Positions 39,590 to 48,778 are shown, counted from the stretch's first letter. The stretch is DNA of 64,000 nucleotides from Erwinia sp. E_sp_B01_1 (GCF_036865545.1 NZ_CP142208.1:2480001-2544000), one strand, 5' to 3'. Numbers and translations are program-made. The notes: a model not told the origin generated them from the letters alone.

Positions 39590-41212
39590 ATGAAGACGCA
39601 CGTACACTTGCAGGCATTAAGCTTAGCCCTGCTGACAGGGATTTTTAACGCAAACGCAGCGGATACGCCGGTTAAAGGCGGCACGCTGGTTTATCTCGAA
39701 CAACAGGCACACACCAATCTCTATCCTCCGGCCGGGGGCTTCTATCCCAACGGCGGCATTCTCAATCAGATCACCGATAAACTGACGTGGCAGAATCCCA
39801 AAACGTTACAGGTTGAGCCGTGGATAGCCGAAAGCTGGAGCAGTAACGCCGATAAAACGGAATACACCTTTAAAATACGTCCCGGTGTGACCTTCTCCGA
39901 TGGCACCCCTTTAGATGCGAATGCGGTGGCGAAAAACTTTGATACCTACGGGCTGGGCAATAAAGTTCAGCGGCTGCCGGTTTCTGAAGTAATTAATAAT
40001 TATGAGCGCAGTGAGGTTGTGGACCCGCTGACGGTGAAGTTCTATTTCAAAAAACCTTCGCCCGGCTTTTTACAGGGCACAGCCACCATCGGCTCGGGAC
40101 TGGTTTCCCTCAGTACATTACAGCGCACATTTGACCAGCTGGGAGACGCGCGGCATATCATTGGCTCTGGTCCCTTTGTGGTCAGTAATGAAAAACTCGG
40201 TCGTGAAGTCGATTTAACCGCACGTAAAGAGTATCAGTGGGGACCGAAGAACCTTGCCCAGCAAGGCCCGGCTAATCTCGACGGCATTAAATTTATTGTC
40301 ACCCCAGAAGACAGCGTGCGTATCGGCGCACTGCTGGCGGGCCAGGCCGACTTTATCCGCCAGGTTCAGGCCTATGACGAAAAACAGGCACAGCAGCAGG
40401 ATTTCCCGATTTACGCGGCACCTACGCGCGGTGTGAATGACAGCATCAGTTTCCGCCCTGACAACCCGCTGGTGAGTGATATCAACGTGCGCCAGGCGCT
40501 GCTGCACGCCACCAACGCCCAACAGGTGGTGCAAACGCTGTTCTCGCCAAACTATCCTCAGGCAACCTCGGTCATTGCTGAGTCGGCAGCCGGTTATGTC
40601 AATCTTGCCGACAAGCTGAAATACGATCCCGCGCGCGCAAAGCAGTTGCTTGATGAAGCAGGCTGGAAAGCCGGCAGCGATGGCATTCGCGAAAAAGAGG
40701 GCAAAAAACTCACGCTTACCGTCTATGAATCTCTGCCTCAGCCGCAAAATAAAGAGGTGCTGCAACTGCTGGCGCAGCAGTGGCGTCAGGTGGGCGTGCA
40801 GCTGGTGGTGAAAGCCGGAGATGCTGGTAGCCGTACTTTAGACAACCTCGATCCGCTTAAAACACCCCTTACCGTTTCTGAAGTTGGCCGTGCCGATCCT
40901 GACGTAGTGAAAAGCATGTTCTACCCCAGCAACCGTGATGCGCTACTGCAAAAAGGCGGCTCAAGCGAAAAGGTGCAGAACTTCCGTGATGACAAGCTCA
41001 ACGCGCTGCTGGTTGGGATCTCTGCCGAGGTCGATCCAGCGAAACGGCTGGCCATTACCGGTGAAGCCCAGCGCTATCTGCTCGATCAGGCCTATGTCAT
41101 CCCCATCTTTGAAGAGCCACAGGTTTTTGCTGGCGCGCCCTGGCTGAAAGGCATCAGTTTTGAGGCTGTAGGTCGCCCGTCATTTTACGGTGCATGGCTG
41201 GAAAAACATTAA
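39590..41212 (+). CDS. Peptide/nickel-type ABC transporter binding protein
   Basis: 540 residues, family-5 (DppA/OppA-type) periplasmic binding protein with a signal peptide (MKTHVHLQALSLALLTGIFNANA, cleavage before ADTPVKGG). Typical segments: AESWSSNADKTEYTFKIRPGVTFSDGTPLDANAVAKNFD, GSGPFVVSNEKLGREVDLTA, NVRQALLHATN and PARAKQLLDEAGWK. It heads a complete transporter with two permeases and a fused ATPase. It may belong to the TIGR-defined KPN_01854-like group of binding proteins found near flavin monooxygenases, a comparison made from memory. Confidence 0.9.
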   Translation: MKTHVHLQALSLALLTGIFNANAADTPVKGGTLVYLEQQAHTNLYPPAGGFYPNGGILNQITDKLTWQNPKTLQVEPWIAESWSSNADKTEYTFKIRPGVTFSDGTPLDANAVAKNFDTYGLGNKVQRLPVSEVINNYERSEVVDPLTVKFYFKKPSPGFLQGTATIGSGLVSLSTLQRTFDQLGDARHIIGSGPFVVSNEKLGREVDLTARKEYQWGPKNLAQQGPANLDGIKFIVTPEDSVRIGALLAGQADFIRQVQAYDEKQAQQQDFPIYAAPTRGVNDSISFRPDNPLVSDINVRQALLHATNAQQVVQTLFSPNYPQATSVIAESAAGYVNLADKLKYDPARAKQLLDEAGWKAGSDGIREKEGKKLTLTVYESLPQPQNKEVLQLLAQQWRQVGVQLVVKAGDAGSRTLDNLDPLKTPLTVSEVGRADPDVVKSMFYPSNRDALLQKGGSSEKVQNFRDDKLNALLVGISAEVDPAKRLAITGEAQRYLLDQAYVIPIFEEPQVFAGAPWLKGISFEAVGRPSFYGAWLEKH

Positions 41213-41221
41213 GGCAGGTTG

Positions 41222-42169
41222 ATGATGCAAGGTTCACTGCTGAGAAGAATGGGTCAGAGTCTGCTGGTGCTGTGGGCCGCCTTTACCCTGTCGTTCCTGC
41301 TGTTACAGGTTCTGCCTGGCGATGCGGTGCTGATCAAGTTTCAGAATCCCGATCTGGGCTTAAGCCCGGATCAGATTCGTGAGATGCGAACAGCCTATGG
41401 CGCCGATAATCCACTGTGGCAGCAGTATCTACATACGCTGTTGGCGATGCTGCGCGGTGATTTTGGCTATTCAGTACAGGCTGGCGTGGCGGTAAGCGAT
41501 CTGCTCGCCAGCAATCTGCCTGCCACGCTGCAATTAGCTCTGCTGGGCTTTTCTCTTGCCACCCTGCTTGCCTTTGCGCTGGCTGCACTTTCACGCCTGC
41601 CTGCCCTGCGCCTGTTGCGTGCTTTGCTCCAATCGCTGCCCGCGTTGTTTATCTCACTGCCGACTTTCTGGCTTGGCATCGCCCTGATCCAGCTTTTCTC
41701 TTTTCAGCTGCATCTGATCCCCGTTATCAACCCAACGGCAATGCAGGCGTTGATCCTTCCGGCCATTACCGTGGCAGTCCCCATATCGGCACCGCTGGCG
41801 CAAATTTTGCTGCGCAGTATCGATCAGGTTTCTGTACAGCCTTTTGTGGCTGTGGCCCGTGCCAAAGGTGCCAGCGAAAGCCATGTGCTCTGGCGTCATG
41901 TTATGCGTAACGCCTTATTACCGGTGTTGAATGTCGCAGGTCTGCTGCTCGGTGAGCTGATAGTAGGCGCGCTGATCACCGAAACGGTGTTTGGCCTGAG
42001 CGGGATCGGCCAGCTGACTCAGCAGGCGGTGAATAATCAGGATGTCGCCGTGTTACAGGCTGTGGTCATGATTTCCGCGCTGGCCTTTGTGCTGATAAAT
42101 TTGCTGGTTGACCTGCTGATGCCGCTGTTCGATCCGAGACTGCAAACTTTAAGCGGAGGAACTCAATGA
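41222..42169 (+). CDS. DppB-type ABC permease
   Basis: About 315 residues from the ATG at 41222; TTG at 41219 and ATG at 41225 are in frame, with AAGG/AGG 4-10 bases upstream. Six membrane helices. The family start LLRRMGQSLLVLWAAFTLSFLLLQVLPGDA, and the EAA-type cytoplasmic loop VARAKGASESHVLWRHVMRNALLPVLNVAG. It pairs with the next permease; its stop overlaps that gene's start (ATGA). Confidence 0.93.
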   Translation: MMQGSLLRRMGQSLLVLWAAFTLSFLLLQVLPGDAVLIKFQNPDLGLSPDQIREMRTAYGADNPLWQQYLHTLLAMLRGDFGYSVQAGVAVSDLLASNLPATLQLALLGFSLATLLAFALAALSRLPALRLLRALLQSLPALFISLPTFWLGIALIQLFSFQLHLIPVINPTAMQALILPAITVAVPISAPLAQILLRSIDQVSVQPFVAVARAKGASESHVLWRHVMRNALLPVLNVAGLLLGELIVGALITETVFGLSGIGQLTQQAVNNQDVAVLQAVVMISALAFVLINLLVDLLMPLFDPRLQTLSGGTQ

Positions 42170-43023
42170 GCCTGATCAGCTACACCACTGAACGGCAGAT
42201 TAACCGGGGAGCGCGGCCACAACGTGCGTGGAACATACAGCCCGGTTTGTGGCTGGCCTGGGCGGTTATGCTGCTGGCAGTGCTGGCAGCCTTTGCGCCG
42301 GGTTTGTTTACCCATTACAGCCCGACGGAGGGGATTGCTGGCGCACAGCGTTTAGCGCCGCAGGCCGCATACTGGCTCGGCACTGACCAACTGGGGCGCG
42401 ATCTTTTTACCCGTATTATTTACGGCTCCGCTCAATCTCTCTCTGCTGCCGTTGCGGCAGTGGCGATGGGATTCATCGGCGGCGCGACGCTTGGCGTGCT
42501 GGCCGGTGCGACAGGCGGAAGAACCGAAAACCTGTTGATGCGTCTGGTGGATGTGCTGCTGTCCATTCCGTCGCTGCTGCTCTCCCTTAGCATTCTCATC
42601 CTGTTGGGTTTTGGCACCGTACACGCCGCGCTCGCCGTCGGCATTACGTCAATTGCCAGTTTTGCCCGGCTGGCCCGCGGTGAAGTTGTGCGCGTCCGGC
42701 GCAGCGAATTTGTTGAAGCGGCTTACGGCAGCGGCGGCAGCTTCTGGCGCGTGCTGTGGCGTCACATCCTGCCCAACTCGCTAACGGCCGTGGTAGCTTT
42801 TGCTGCATTGCAATTTGGTCAGGCCATTCTGGCGCTCTCCACCCTGAGTTTTCTCGGCTACGGTACGCCGCCGCCTGCTCCGGAGTGGGGATTGCTTATC
42901 GCTGAAGGGCGCAACTATCTGGCCACGGCGTGGTGGCTGACTACGTTCCCCGGCATCGTAGTGGTAGCGGTGGTGCTGGCCGCTAATCGCATCAGCCGTC
43001 AGCTTGCAGGAGATGATGCATGA
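42166..43023 (+). CDS. DppC-type ABC permease
   Basis: 285 residues, six membrane helices. Landmarks: YWLGTDQLGRDLFTRIIYGSAQSL, the DVLLSIPSLLLSL stretch, and the EAA loop EAAYGSGGSFWRVLWRHILPNS; SFLGYGTPPPAPEWGLLIAEGRNYL is characteristic of the DppC group. Both junctions are ATGA overlaps, so expression with permease 1 and the ATPase is coupled. Confidence 0.93.
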   Translation: MSLISYTTERQINRGARPQRAWNIQPGLWLAWAVMLLAVLAAFAPGLFTHYSPTEGIAGAQRLAPQAAYWLGTDQLGRDLFTRIIYGSAQSLSAAVAAVAMGFIGGATLGVLAGATGGRTENLLMRLVDVLLSIPSLLLSLSILILLGFGTVHAALAVGITSIASFARLARGEVVRVRRSEFVEAAYGSGGSFWRVLWRHILPNSLTAVVAFAALQFGQAILALSTLSFLGYGTPPPAPEWGLLIAEGRNYLATAWWLTTFPGIVVVAVVLAANRISRQLAGDDA

Positions 43024-44621
43024 ACGCCTTGTTGAAAGTTGGAAACCTCACCCTGAGCTACAGCCAGCGCGGTGCATGGCGCGAAGTGGTGCACAACGTA
43101 AGCTTTGATTTGCAACCTGGTGAAATGGTGGCGCTGGTGGGCGAATCCGGTTCCGGCAAAACCACGACCGCGCAGGCAATTATTGGTCTGCTGGCAGAGA
43201 ATGGTCGCCGGGACAGCGGCAGGATCGTGCTGAACGGTACGGATATCGCTGGCTGGTCTTCTAAACGCATGAACAACCTGAGGGGCGTGAGCATCAGCCT
43301 TGTCCCGCAGGACCCCGGCAACTCACTGAATCCGGTAAAAACTATCGGCGATCAGGTGGCTGAGATACTCCACCTCCATCAAAAAATGAGTAAAGCCGAT
43401 CGTCGGCAGCGCGTACTGGCGTTGCTGGAAAAAGTGGGTTTAAGCCATCCTGAACAGCGGATGAAGCAGTATCCTCACCAGCTTTCTGGCGGGATGAAAC
43501 AGCGCGTACTGATCGCTATCGCCCTCGCCCTGCGCCCACAAATCATCATTGCTGACGAACCCACCAGCGCCCTGGACGTGACGGTGCAGAAGCGAATCCT
43601 CGATTTGCTGGATGTGCTGCGTCGCGAATCAGGCACGGCGGTATTGTTTGTGACCCACGATTTGGCACTGGCCGCCGAGCGAGCCGATCGTCTGCTGGTG
43701 TTTCGTGATGGTGAGATTCAGGAACAGGGGCTGGCTGCGCAGGTGATCAACGCACCGCAGCATTCTTACACGCGTCAGCTATTACGGGATGCAGCACCCG
43801 GAGAAATAGCCCTGCCCACGCCCGACACTTTCTCAACGCCCGCCATCCAGCTGAGCGCGATTAACAAACAGTTCTCGCTGGGTAAACAGCAGTTAACGGT
43901 AGCGAAGCAGGTGAACCTTAAGGTTGCGCGTGGAACCACACATGCGCTGGTAGGCGAATCTGGCTCCGGCAAAACCACGCTTGCACGCATTTTGCTTGGC
44001 TTTGAAAAGGCCGACAGCGGCCAGGTGTTGATTGAGGGTATTGATGCCGGTGCCCTGCGCGGTGAAGCGTTGCGCCAGCTGAGGCGGAGAATTCAGTTTG
44101 TTTATCAGAACCCTTTCGCCTCGCTCGATCCCCGCCAGTCGCTTTTCGCCATTATTGAAGAACCGCTACGCAACTTTGAAAAACTGAATGCCGCTGAGCG
44201 GCGTCAGCGCGTTGAAGAAGTGGCAGAACGCGTGGCGTTGCCATTGACGCTGCTTAGCCGCAGGCCGCGTGAACTTTCGGGTGGTCAGCGTCAACGCGTG
44301 GCTATTGCGCGTGCGCTGATCCTGCAACCGCAGATTCTGGTGCTGGACGAAGCCACCTCGGCGCTTGATGTCACGGTACAGGCGCAAATCCTCCAGTTGC
44401 TGCAAACGTTACAGCGCGAGCTGGGATTGACCTATCTGTTTATCACCCACGATCTCGCCACGGTACGTCGCCTCGCGCACAGCGTCACTGTACTGCGCGC
44501 GGGTGAAGTCGTGGAACAAGGTGACACTGTCACTCTGTTCAGTGCACCACAACACCCTTATACCCGGTCGCTGATCGAGGCTATTCCCACTTTTTATCCG
44601 CAGGTTTTGGAGTCTGCATAA
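43020..44621 (+). CDS. Fused double ATP-binding protein of the peptide-type ABC transporter
   Basis: 533 residues with two complete ATPase domains in one chain (DppD-DppF-like fusion, as in YejF and GsiA). Domain 1: Walker A GESGSGKTT near residue 40, signature LSGGMKQRV, Walker B IIIADEPTSALD. Domain 2: Walker A GESGSGKTT near residue 315, FVYQNPFASLDPRQSL, signature LSGGQRQRV and LVLDEATSALD. Each half drives transport with the two permeases. The stop shares a base with the next start (TAATG). Confidence 0.94.
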   Translation: MNALLKVGNLTLSYSQRGAWREVVHNVSFDLQPGEMVALVGESGSGKTTTAQAIIGLLAENGRRDSGRIVLNGTDIAGWSSKRMNNLRGVSISLVPQDPGNSLNPVKTIGDQVAEILHLHQKMSKADRRQRVLALLEKVGLSHPEQRMKQYPHQLSGGMKQRVLIAIALALRPQIIIADEPTSALDVTVQKRILDLLDVLRRESGTAVLFVTHDLALAAERADRLLVFRDGEIQEQGLAAQVINAPQHSYTRQLLRDAAPGEIALPTPDTFSTPAIQLSAINKQFSLGKQQLTVAKQVNLKVARGTTHALVGESGSGKTTLARILLGFEKADSGQVLIEGIDAGALRGEALRQLRRRIQFVYQNPFASLDPRQSLFAIIEEPLRNFEKLNAAERRQRVEEVAERVALPLTLLSRRPRELSGGQRQRVAIARALILQPQILVLDEATSALDVTVQAQILQLLQTLQRELGLTYLFITHDLATVRRLAHSVTVLRAGEVVEQGDTVTLFSAPQHPYTRSLIEAIPTFYPQVLESA

Positions 44622-44737
44622 TGCAAAAACGCAGTGCGTTTTGCGGCTTAGGATGCACCGGCGCTGTTACGGCTTCTGTGCTGGCCCACACGCTGAGTTC
44701 CCCTGAACTGATTGCCGCTACACCCGCCGTTGCGTAA
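44621..44737 (+). CDS. 38-codon ORF translationally coupled to the ABC operon
   Basis: ATG at 44621 shares its A with the ATPase stop (TAATG), a common coupling geometry, and GGAG lies nine bases before it. The predicted peptide begins MQKRSAFCGLGCTG and ends in AATPAVA; it has a CxxxC pair (FCGLGC), a short hydrophobic alanine/valine stretch and no clear signal. I recognise no family. Stop at 44735-44737, then 26 bases to the next gene. The position in an otherwise tightly packed operon argues for a real peptide, but codon evidence is too short to be sure. Confidence 0.5.
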   Translation: MQKRSAFCGLGCTGAVTASVLAHTLSSPELIAATPAVA

Positions 44738-44763
44738 TGGATAAAGCTTAACTGGAGAAAACT

Positions 44764-45854
44764 ATGTCTCAATCTACCGATTTACTGGCTCAGATCGCCG
44801 ATATCGATCCCGCGTCGGAACTGGCGCAGGCTCGCGAGCAGCGCCATGCTGCCACCCAACATGCGCAAGGCAGTTATGACCTGCTGTTTAATGAAGATGA
44901 TGAAGATTTTCCGCTACAGATCCGTATCGCGATAGCGGCACAGGTTGCCTCCTGGCAGGGCTCTTCTCGTCTGGAGTCGCACTATAAGCAACAATTAAAA
45001 CAGCCTCCGCACGACGAAAAGTTGACCGCCGGGCTCGCTTTTGCCGAACTGCTTAGCCTGCACCCTGTAGACGCCACACCGGAGCATATCAACGAGCTGC
45101 AAGGTGCAGGCTGGACCCCACGCGGCATCATCACGCTGGCGCAACTGATCGCTTTCGTCAGTTTCCAGAGCCGGTTGCTGGCGGGGTTTCGCCTGCTTGA
45201 GGGAGAAGAAACCGCCGAACAGCCACAGGCAGCAGCCGGCAAGTGGCACAATGCCCCCCGCACCGCCAGCGGCAAAACGGCCCTCACCGCCTTTACCCAG
45301 CAGGAACTGGGTTGGGAACCCTGGCTGGCAGCGGAGCCACTCAGTGCTTTTAGCGAGGATGAGCAGGCAATACTGAAAAAAACGGTCACAGCGATTCTGA
45401 TTATTTCCGCCTGCTGGCGCTTAATCTGCCCTTGCTGGAGCAGCGGACGTTAACAGACAAAGGCATTTTTTATACTTCGGGTGGGTTATCACGTGCTGAG
45501 CGTGAATTGGCAGCCACGGTGGTAAGCAAAGTTAACGGCTGTATTTATTGCGCCTCGGTTCACGCACGCAAAGCCAGCCAGCTGTCGAAAGATGACGCTG
45601 CGGTGCAACACCTGTTGGATGTCTCGCCGGGTGAAGAACTGACGCAGGGGCAGTCGACACGCTGGGCCGCCATCATCGATCTAGTGGCAACGCTCTCAGT
45701 TACCCCCACTTCGACCAGCCTGAAACAGTTACAGACGCTACGCGATCAAGGGTTGAGCACGCTGGAATTGCTGGATGTTATTCAGTCCGCCGCTTTCTTT
45801 GCCTGGGCTAATCGCCTGATGCTGACGCTGGGCGAACCCTTCTTAGCGGAATAA
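44764..45854 (+). pseudogene. Tandem CMD-domain (AhpD-like) protein, frameshifted
   Basis: Frame 1 runs 44764-45453 (229 codons) and frame 2 resumes before 45432 and ends at 45854. Restoring one base near the A7 run 45376-45382 or the GG at 45384-45385 gives 363 residues that read smoothly (...TGHSDSDYFRLLALNLPLLEQRTLTDKG...). The N-terminal half (about 1-190) is a carboxymuconolactone-decarboxylase-like domain without the cysteine pair. The C-terminal half has the AhpD redox motif GCIYCASVHARK (CxxC...H). This matches the Avi_7170 plus Avi_7169 type domains that accompany flavin monooxygenases and peptide-type transporters, recalled from TIGRFAM descriptions. Predicted role: peroxide or thiol/disulfide chemistry. 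The two halves may also be expressed separately, or the gap may be an error. Confidence 0.85.
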
Positions 45855-45935
45855 CGCATCATGCCCGGAATCGTCAGTCACCAAAATAATGGCACAGAAA
45901 GCGACATTGTATCCGTCAAAACAAGGAGTTAAGAG

Positions 45936-46784
45936 ATGGCTTTATCTGCACCCGTTGCCCGCCTCGATCATGTAGTTATCAATGTTTCAGATCGTCTGGA
46001 TCAGGCCAGCGCGCAGTTTAAGCGACTGGGCTTTCAGCTCACCGAACGCGGCCACCATACCCTCGGCTCCAGTAATCATCTGGCGGTGTTTGGCGATAAT
46101 TACCTTGAACTGCTGGGCTTTGAAGCCGGGCGTGGCGAACTGCGCAAGGATCTCTGGCAGTCGCCGCCGGGGCTCAGCGGTTTAGTCTGGAAAACCGAGG
46201 ATGCCGCAGCGGTATGGCGTTATCTGGAGAGTAAGGACATCGACGGTGAACCGCCAGCCAGCTTTTCCAGGCCAGTGCTCTTACCAGATGGCGAGGAAGA
46301 CCAGGCGCGTTTTCAGACCGTGCGCTTACGCCCGACGCTGGTGCCGAACGGGCGCAGCTTTTTTTGCCAGCATGAAACACCGCATGCAGTGTGGCAGGAT
46401 GCGTGGCGGCAGCATCCGAATGGCGTGACGGATATCGTGGAATTTGTGGTGGTAGCCCAGGATCCCGCCTCAGCAGCACTGCCCTACAGCCGTTTGTTTG
46501 GCCCTGAAAGGGTGACAGCCTGTGATGAAGGAGCTTTTGTATTAAAAGCAGGGGTTGCGACGGTGCGTTTTGCCTGTACAGACTATGTTATACAACGTTT
46601 CGCAGGCTTGCCGCTGGATTACAATGGCAGCGCGCGAATGGCGGGTTTAAGTCTGCGCAGCAAAAGCCTGTCAGATGTTAAAGCTTGTTTAACCGCAGTC
46701 GACGTCCCGTTCCAGGAAGATGAGCACGCGATCGTTGTCGACGCAGAACACGCATTTGGTGTGGCGTTAAGATTTCAGCAGTAG
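45936..46784 (+). CDS. Glyoxalase-like (VOC) domain protein
   Basis: 282 residues, glyoxalase-like superfamily (PF13468-type). The N-terminal ARLDHVVINVSDRLDQASAQFKRLGFQLTERGHHTLGSSNHLAVFGDNYLELLGFE is a typical vicinal-oxygen-chelate half with a metal-type His (HV) and Glu; a second half follows with TDIVEFVVVAQDPASAALPYSRLFG. Such domains bind a metal and activate oxygen ligands; reactions vary widely. It is the last gene of the rightward block, 81 bases after the CMD gene, with AAGGAG upstream. Confidence 0.85.
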   Translation: MALSAPVARLDHVVINVSDRLDQASAQFKRLGFQLTERGHHTLGSSNHLAVFGDNYLELLGFEAGRGELRKDLWQSPPGLSGLVWKTEDAAAVWRYLESKDIDGEPPASFSRPVLLPDGEEDQARFQTVRLRPTLVPNGRSFFCQHETPHAVWQDAWRQHPNGVTDIVEFVVVAQDPASAALPYSRLFGPERVTACDEGAFVLKAGVATVRFACTDYVIQRFAGLPLDYNGSARMAGLSLRSKSLSDVKACLTAVDVPFQEDEHAIVVDAEHAFGVALRFQQ

Positions 46785-46825
46785 TTTTGATAAGGGCGGT
46801 ATTCATTATTACCCGCTACACCTTA

Positions 46826-46860
46826 CGGCAGTGTTTCACCTCTCCTGTGAAACACTGCCG
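46826..46860. terminator. 14-bp perfect hairpin between convergent genes, probable terminator
   Basis: CGGCAGTGTTTCAC at 46826-46839 pairs with GTGAAACACTGCCG at 46847-46860. It lies between the convergent VOC and GST genes. T tracts are poor on both sides, so the strand of action is unclear. Confidence 0.55.
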
Positions 46861-46866
46861 TCAGTA

Positions 46867-47514
46867 TTAAGGAAGTTCTGCCCTTAGCTCATCATATGCA
46901 ATCATTACATGTTCACAGAAAGCCGGGCGGGCAGTAAGGCGCCTGTAATAAGCCTGTACATATGGAAGGGCCTTCCGTTCAATATGGATATCATAATAAC
47001 GGTAAAGTACATGACCGAACTGGATGTCTGCCAGAGTCAGCTTATCCCCTGCTAAAAAGTCGTGTTTCCCCAGACGTTCCTCTGCAATCTGAAGTTTTGT
47101 CTCAAAATAATCGACTGCTGACCTGATAGCACCAATATCCTGTTTATCTGCTGGAGTGCGAACAACTCGCCAGAATATCGGGGCAGTAAATGCCTGAGCG
47201 ATGTTCAACTTTGACCACTCCGCCCATCGATCAACATCGGTTTTAGCTAACAGTTCAGCGGGCCAGAAGCTGTCAGCGCCATACCGGTTAGCCAGGTAAC
47301 GTAAAATGGCTCCGGTTTCCCATAGTGGAGGATTGGAGCCATCCTTTAATATCGGCACGGTACGGTTGGGATTAAGGGCATAAAACTCATCAGAGTCTGT
47401 ACCAGCATATTTATGGCCTACATCGTGACGTTTGTAAGGCAACCCCATTTCCCCTATACACCACATCAGGGCCTGCACGTTCGATGAAGTTTTCCTTCCC
47501 CATATTGTTAGCAC
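46867..47514 (-). CDS. Glutathione S-transferase family protein
   Basis: 215 residues. The thioredoxin-like N-terminal domain covers about 1-80 (MLTIWGRKTSSNVQALMWC, with RTVPILKDG and the glutathione-binding ETGAILRYLA); the all-helical domain covers about 90-215 (LAGDKLTLADIQFG and the PYVQAYYRRLTARPAF tail). A conserved Ser in KTSSN is the likely catalytic residue. Cytoplasmic; substrate unknown. It stands alone upstream of the PTS operon on the same strand. Confidence 0.9.
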   Translation of the reverse strand: MLTIWGRKTSSNVQALMWCIGEMGLPYKRHDVGHKYAGTDSDEFYALNPNRTVPILKDGSNPPLWETGAILRYLANRYGADSFWPAELLAKTDVDRWAEWSKLNIAQAFTAPIFWRVVRTPADKQDIGAIRSAVDYFETKLQIAEERLGKHDFLAGDKLTLADIQFGHVLYRYYDIHIERKALPYVQAYYRRLTARPAFCEHVMIAYDELRAELP

Positions 47515-47654
47515 GTATTACTCCTGTGTGGGCGGGCAAATTAAATCAGCCAGTGTTCTCAATGACACTATCTGATCATTCACATGGCAATCAACCCTGA
47601 AGGACAAGAACTCAGCATTTATACCGGGCATCGCTTTGGCGGGGTTTTCTCTGG

Positions 47655-48335
47655 CTATTCAGCAAGCGACCGGGTAAACCTGACCTGCGAGTTCAACACC
47701 TTTATCGCCTGCCGGTAGGTCATGCCTTTTCGAAATAAACCCGCCGTCCCCAGGATAAACATGTCAACGTCATCAAACAGCTCCCGCACAACCTCCGGGG
47801 ATATCGCCCCATCAATAGCGATAAGCGCGGAGCTGTTTTGCTGCTGCAACAACGCCCTCAGACGGTGAACCTTACTCACTGAGGCTGCAATAAACGGCTG
47901 CCCTGCAAAGCCTGGATCTACCGACATCACCAGCACCACATCAACAACATCCAGCACTTCTTCGAGGAGACTCAGTGGCGTCCCCGGATTAAGAGCCACA
48001 CCCGCTTTGATTCCCCTGGCGCGGATGTGACTTAATGTGCGATGCAGATGGAGAGGCGCTTCGGCATGCACATAGATCAGGCTACAGCCAAGGTCAGCAA
48101 AACGATCGATGTAAGGATCCGGATTGGTCACCATCAGATGGACGTCGTAAGGCAGCGTGGTCAGTTTCGCCACCGCTTTGATATCCTCCGGACCCAGAGC
48201 GAAATTGGGAACAAAATGACCATCCATCACATCAATATGAAACAGCGAAGCGCCGGCCTCTTCCAGGCTCGCCAGCTCTTCAGCCAGCCGGGAAAAATCC
48301 ACGCACATCAGCGACGGGCAAAATTGCTTACTCAT
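47655..48335 (-). CDS. alsE: Allulose-6-phosphate 3-epimerase-like protein (ribulose-phosphate 3-epimerase family)
   Basis: 226 residues, TIM-barrel epimerase. The start PSLMCVD and the loop SVDPGFAGQPF match AlsE better than Rpe (which has PSILSAD and SVNPGFGGQSF). Catalytic/metal residues are visible: FHIDVMDGHFVPN (His33, Asp35), HLMVTNP (second His) and IAIDGAISPE (Asp). AlsE converts allulose 6-phosphate to fructose 6-phosphate in E. coli allose use. The ATG overlaps the rpiB stop (ATGA), so both come from one message. Confidence 0.78.
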   Translation of the reverse strand: MSKQFCPSLMCVDFSRLAEELASLEEAGASLFHIDVMDGHFVPNFALGPEDIKAVAKLTTLPYDVHLMVTNPDPYIDRFADLGCSLIYVHAEAPLHLHRTLSHIRARGIKAGVALNPGTPLSLLEEVLDVVDVVLVMSVDPGFAGQPFIAASVSKVHRLRALLQQQNSSALIAIDGAISPEVVRELFDDVDMFILGTAGLFRKGMTYRQAIKVLNSQVRFTRSLAE

Positions 48336-48778
48336 TTTTGCTCCTTTTCAATATCCGTAATCATTTCCAGCCGCTGCTGATGGCGGCCACCGTCAAACTG
48401 CGCTTCCAGCCAGGCATCAACAATCATCATCGCCAGCCCGGAGCCTGTCACTCTTGAACCCAGAGCCAGCACGTTCGTATTGTTATGCTCACGAGAGAGC
48501 CGGGCCGAATAGGGTTCACTGCAAACCACTGCCCTGATCCCATTCACTTTATTGGCCGCGATGGAAATACCAATGCCTGAGCCACATATAACGATGCCGC
48601 GATCGGCTTCCCCGCTGGCAACAGCCCGGGCAACAGCTCTGGCGTAAAGCGGATAATCCGTTCTGGCCTCGCTGTCCGTGCCATAAAAAATAACGGTGTG
48701 ACCACGGTTAATAAGATGTTCCGTGATGGCCTGTCTGAGAATTAAGCCGACATGATCGCAACCCAACGCAATGTTCAT
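48332..48778 (-). CDS. rpiB: Ribose/allose-6-phosphate isomerase B
   Basis: 148 residues, nearly collinear with E. coli RpiB (149). Signature GCDHVG at residues 6-11, catalytic Cys65 in VICGSGIGISIAANK, and RAVVCSEPYSARLSREHNNTNVLALGSR. RpiB isomerises ribose 5-phosphate/ribulose 5-phosphate and also allose 6-phosphate to allulose 6-phosphate. It lies between the PTS gene (54 bases) and the epimerase gene (overlap), an order that makes a sugar-phosphate pathway. Confidence 0.93.
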   Translation of the reverse strand: MNIALGCDHVGLILRQAITEHLINRGHTVIFYGTDSEARTDYPLYARAVARAVASGEADRGIVICGSGIGISIAANKVNGIRAVVCSEPYSARLSREHNNTNVLALGSRVTGSGLAMMIVDAWLEAQFDGGRHQQRLEMITDIEKEQK

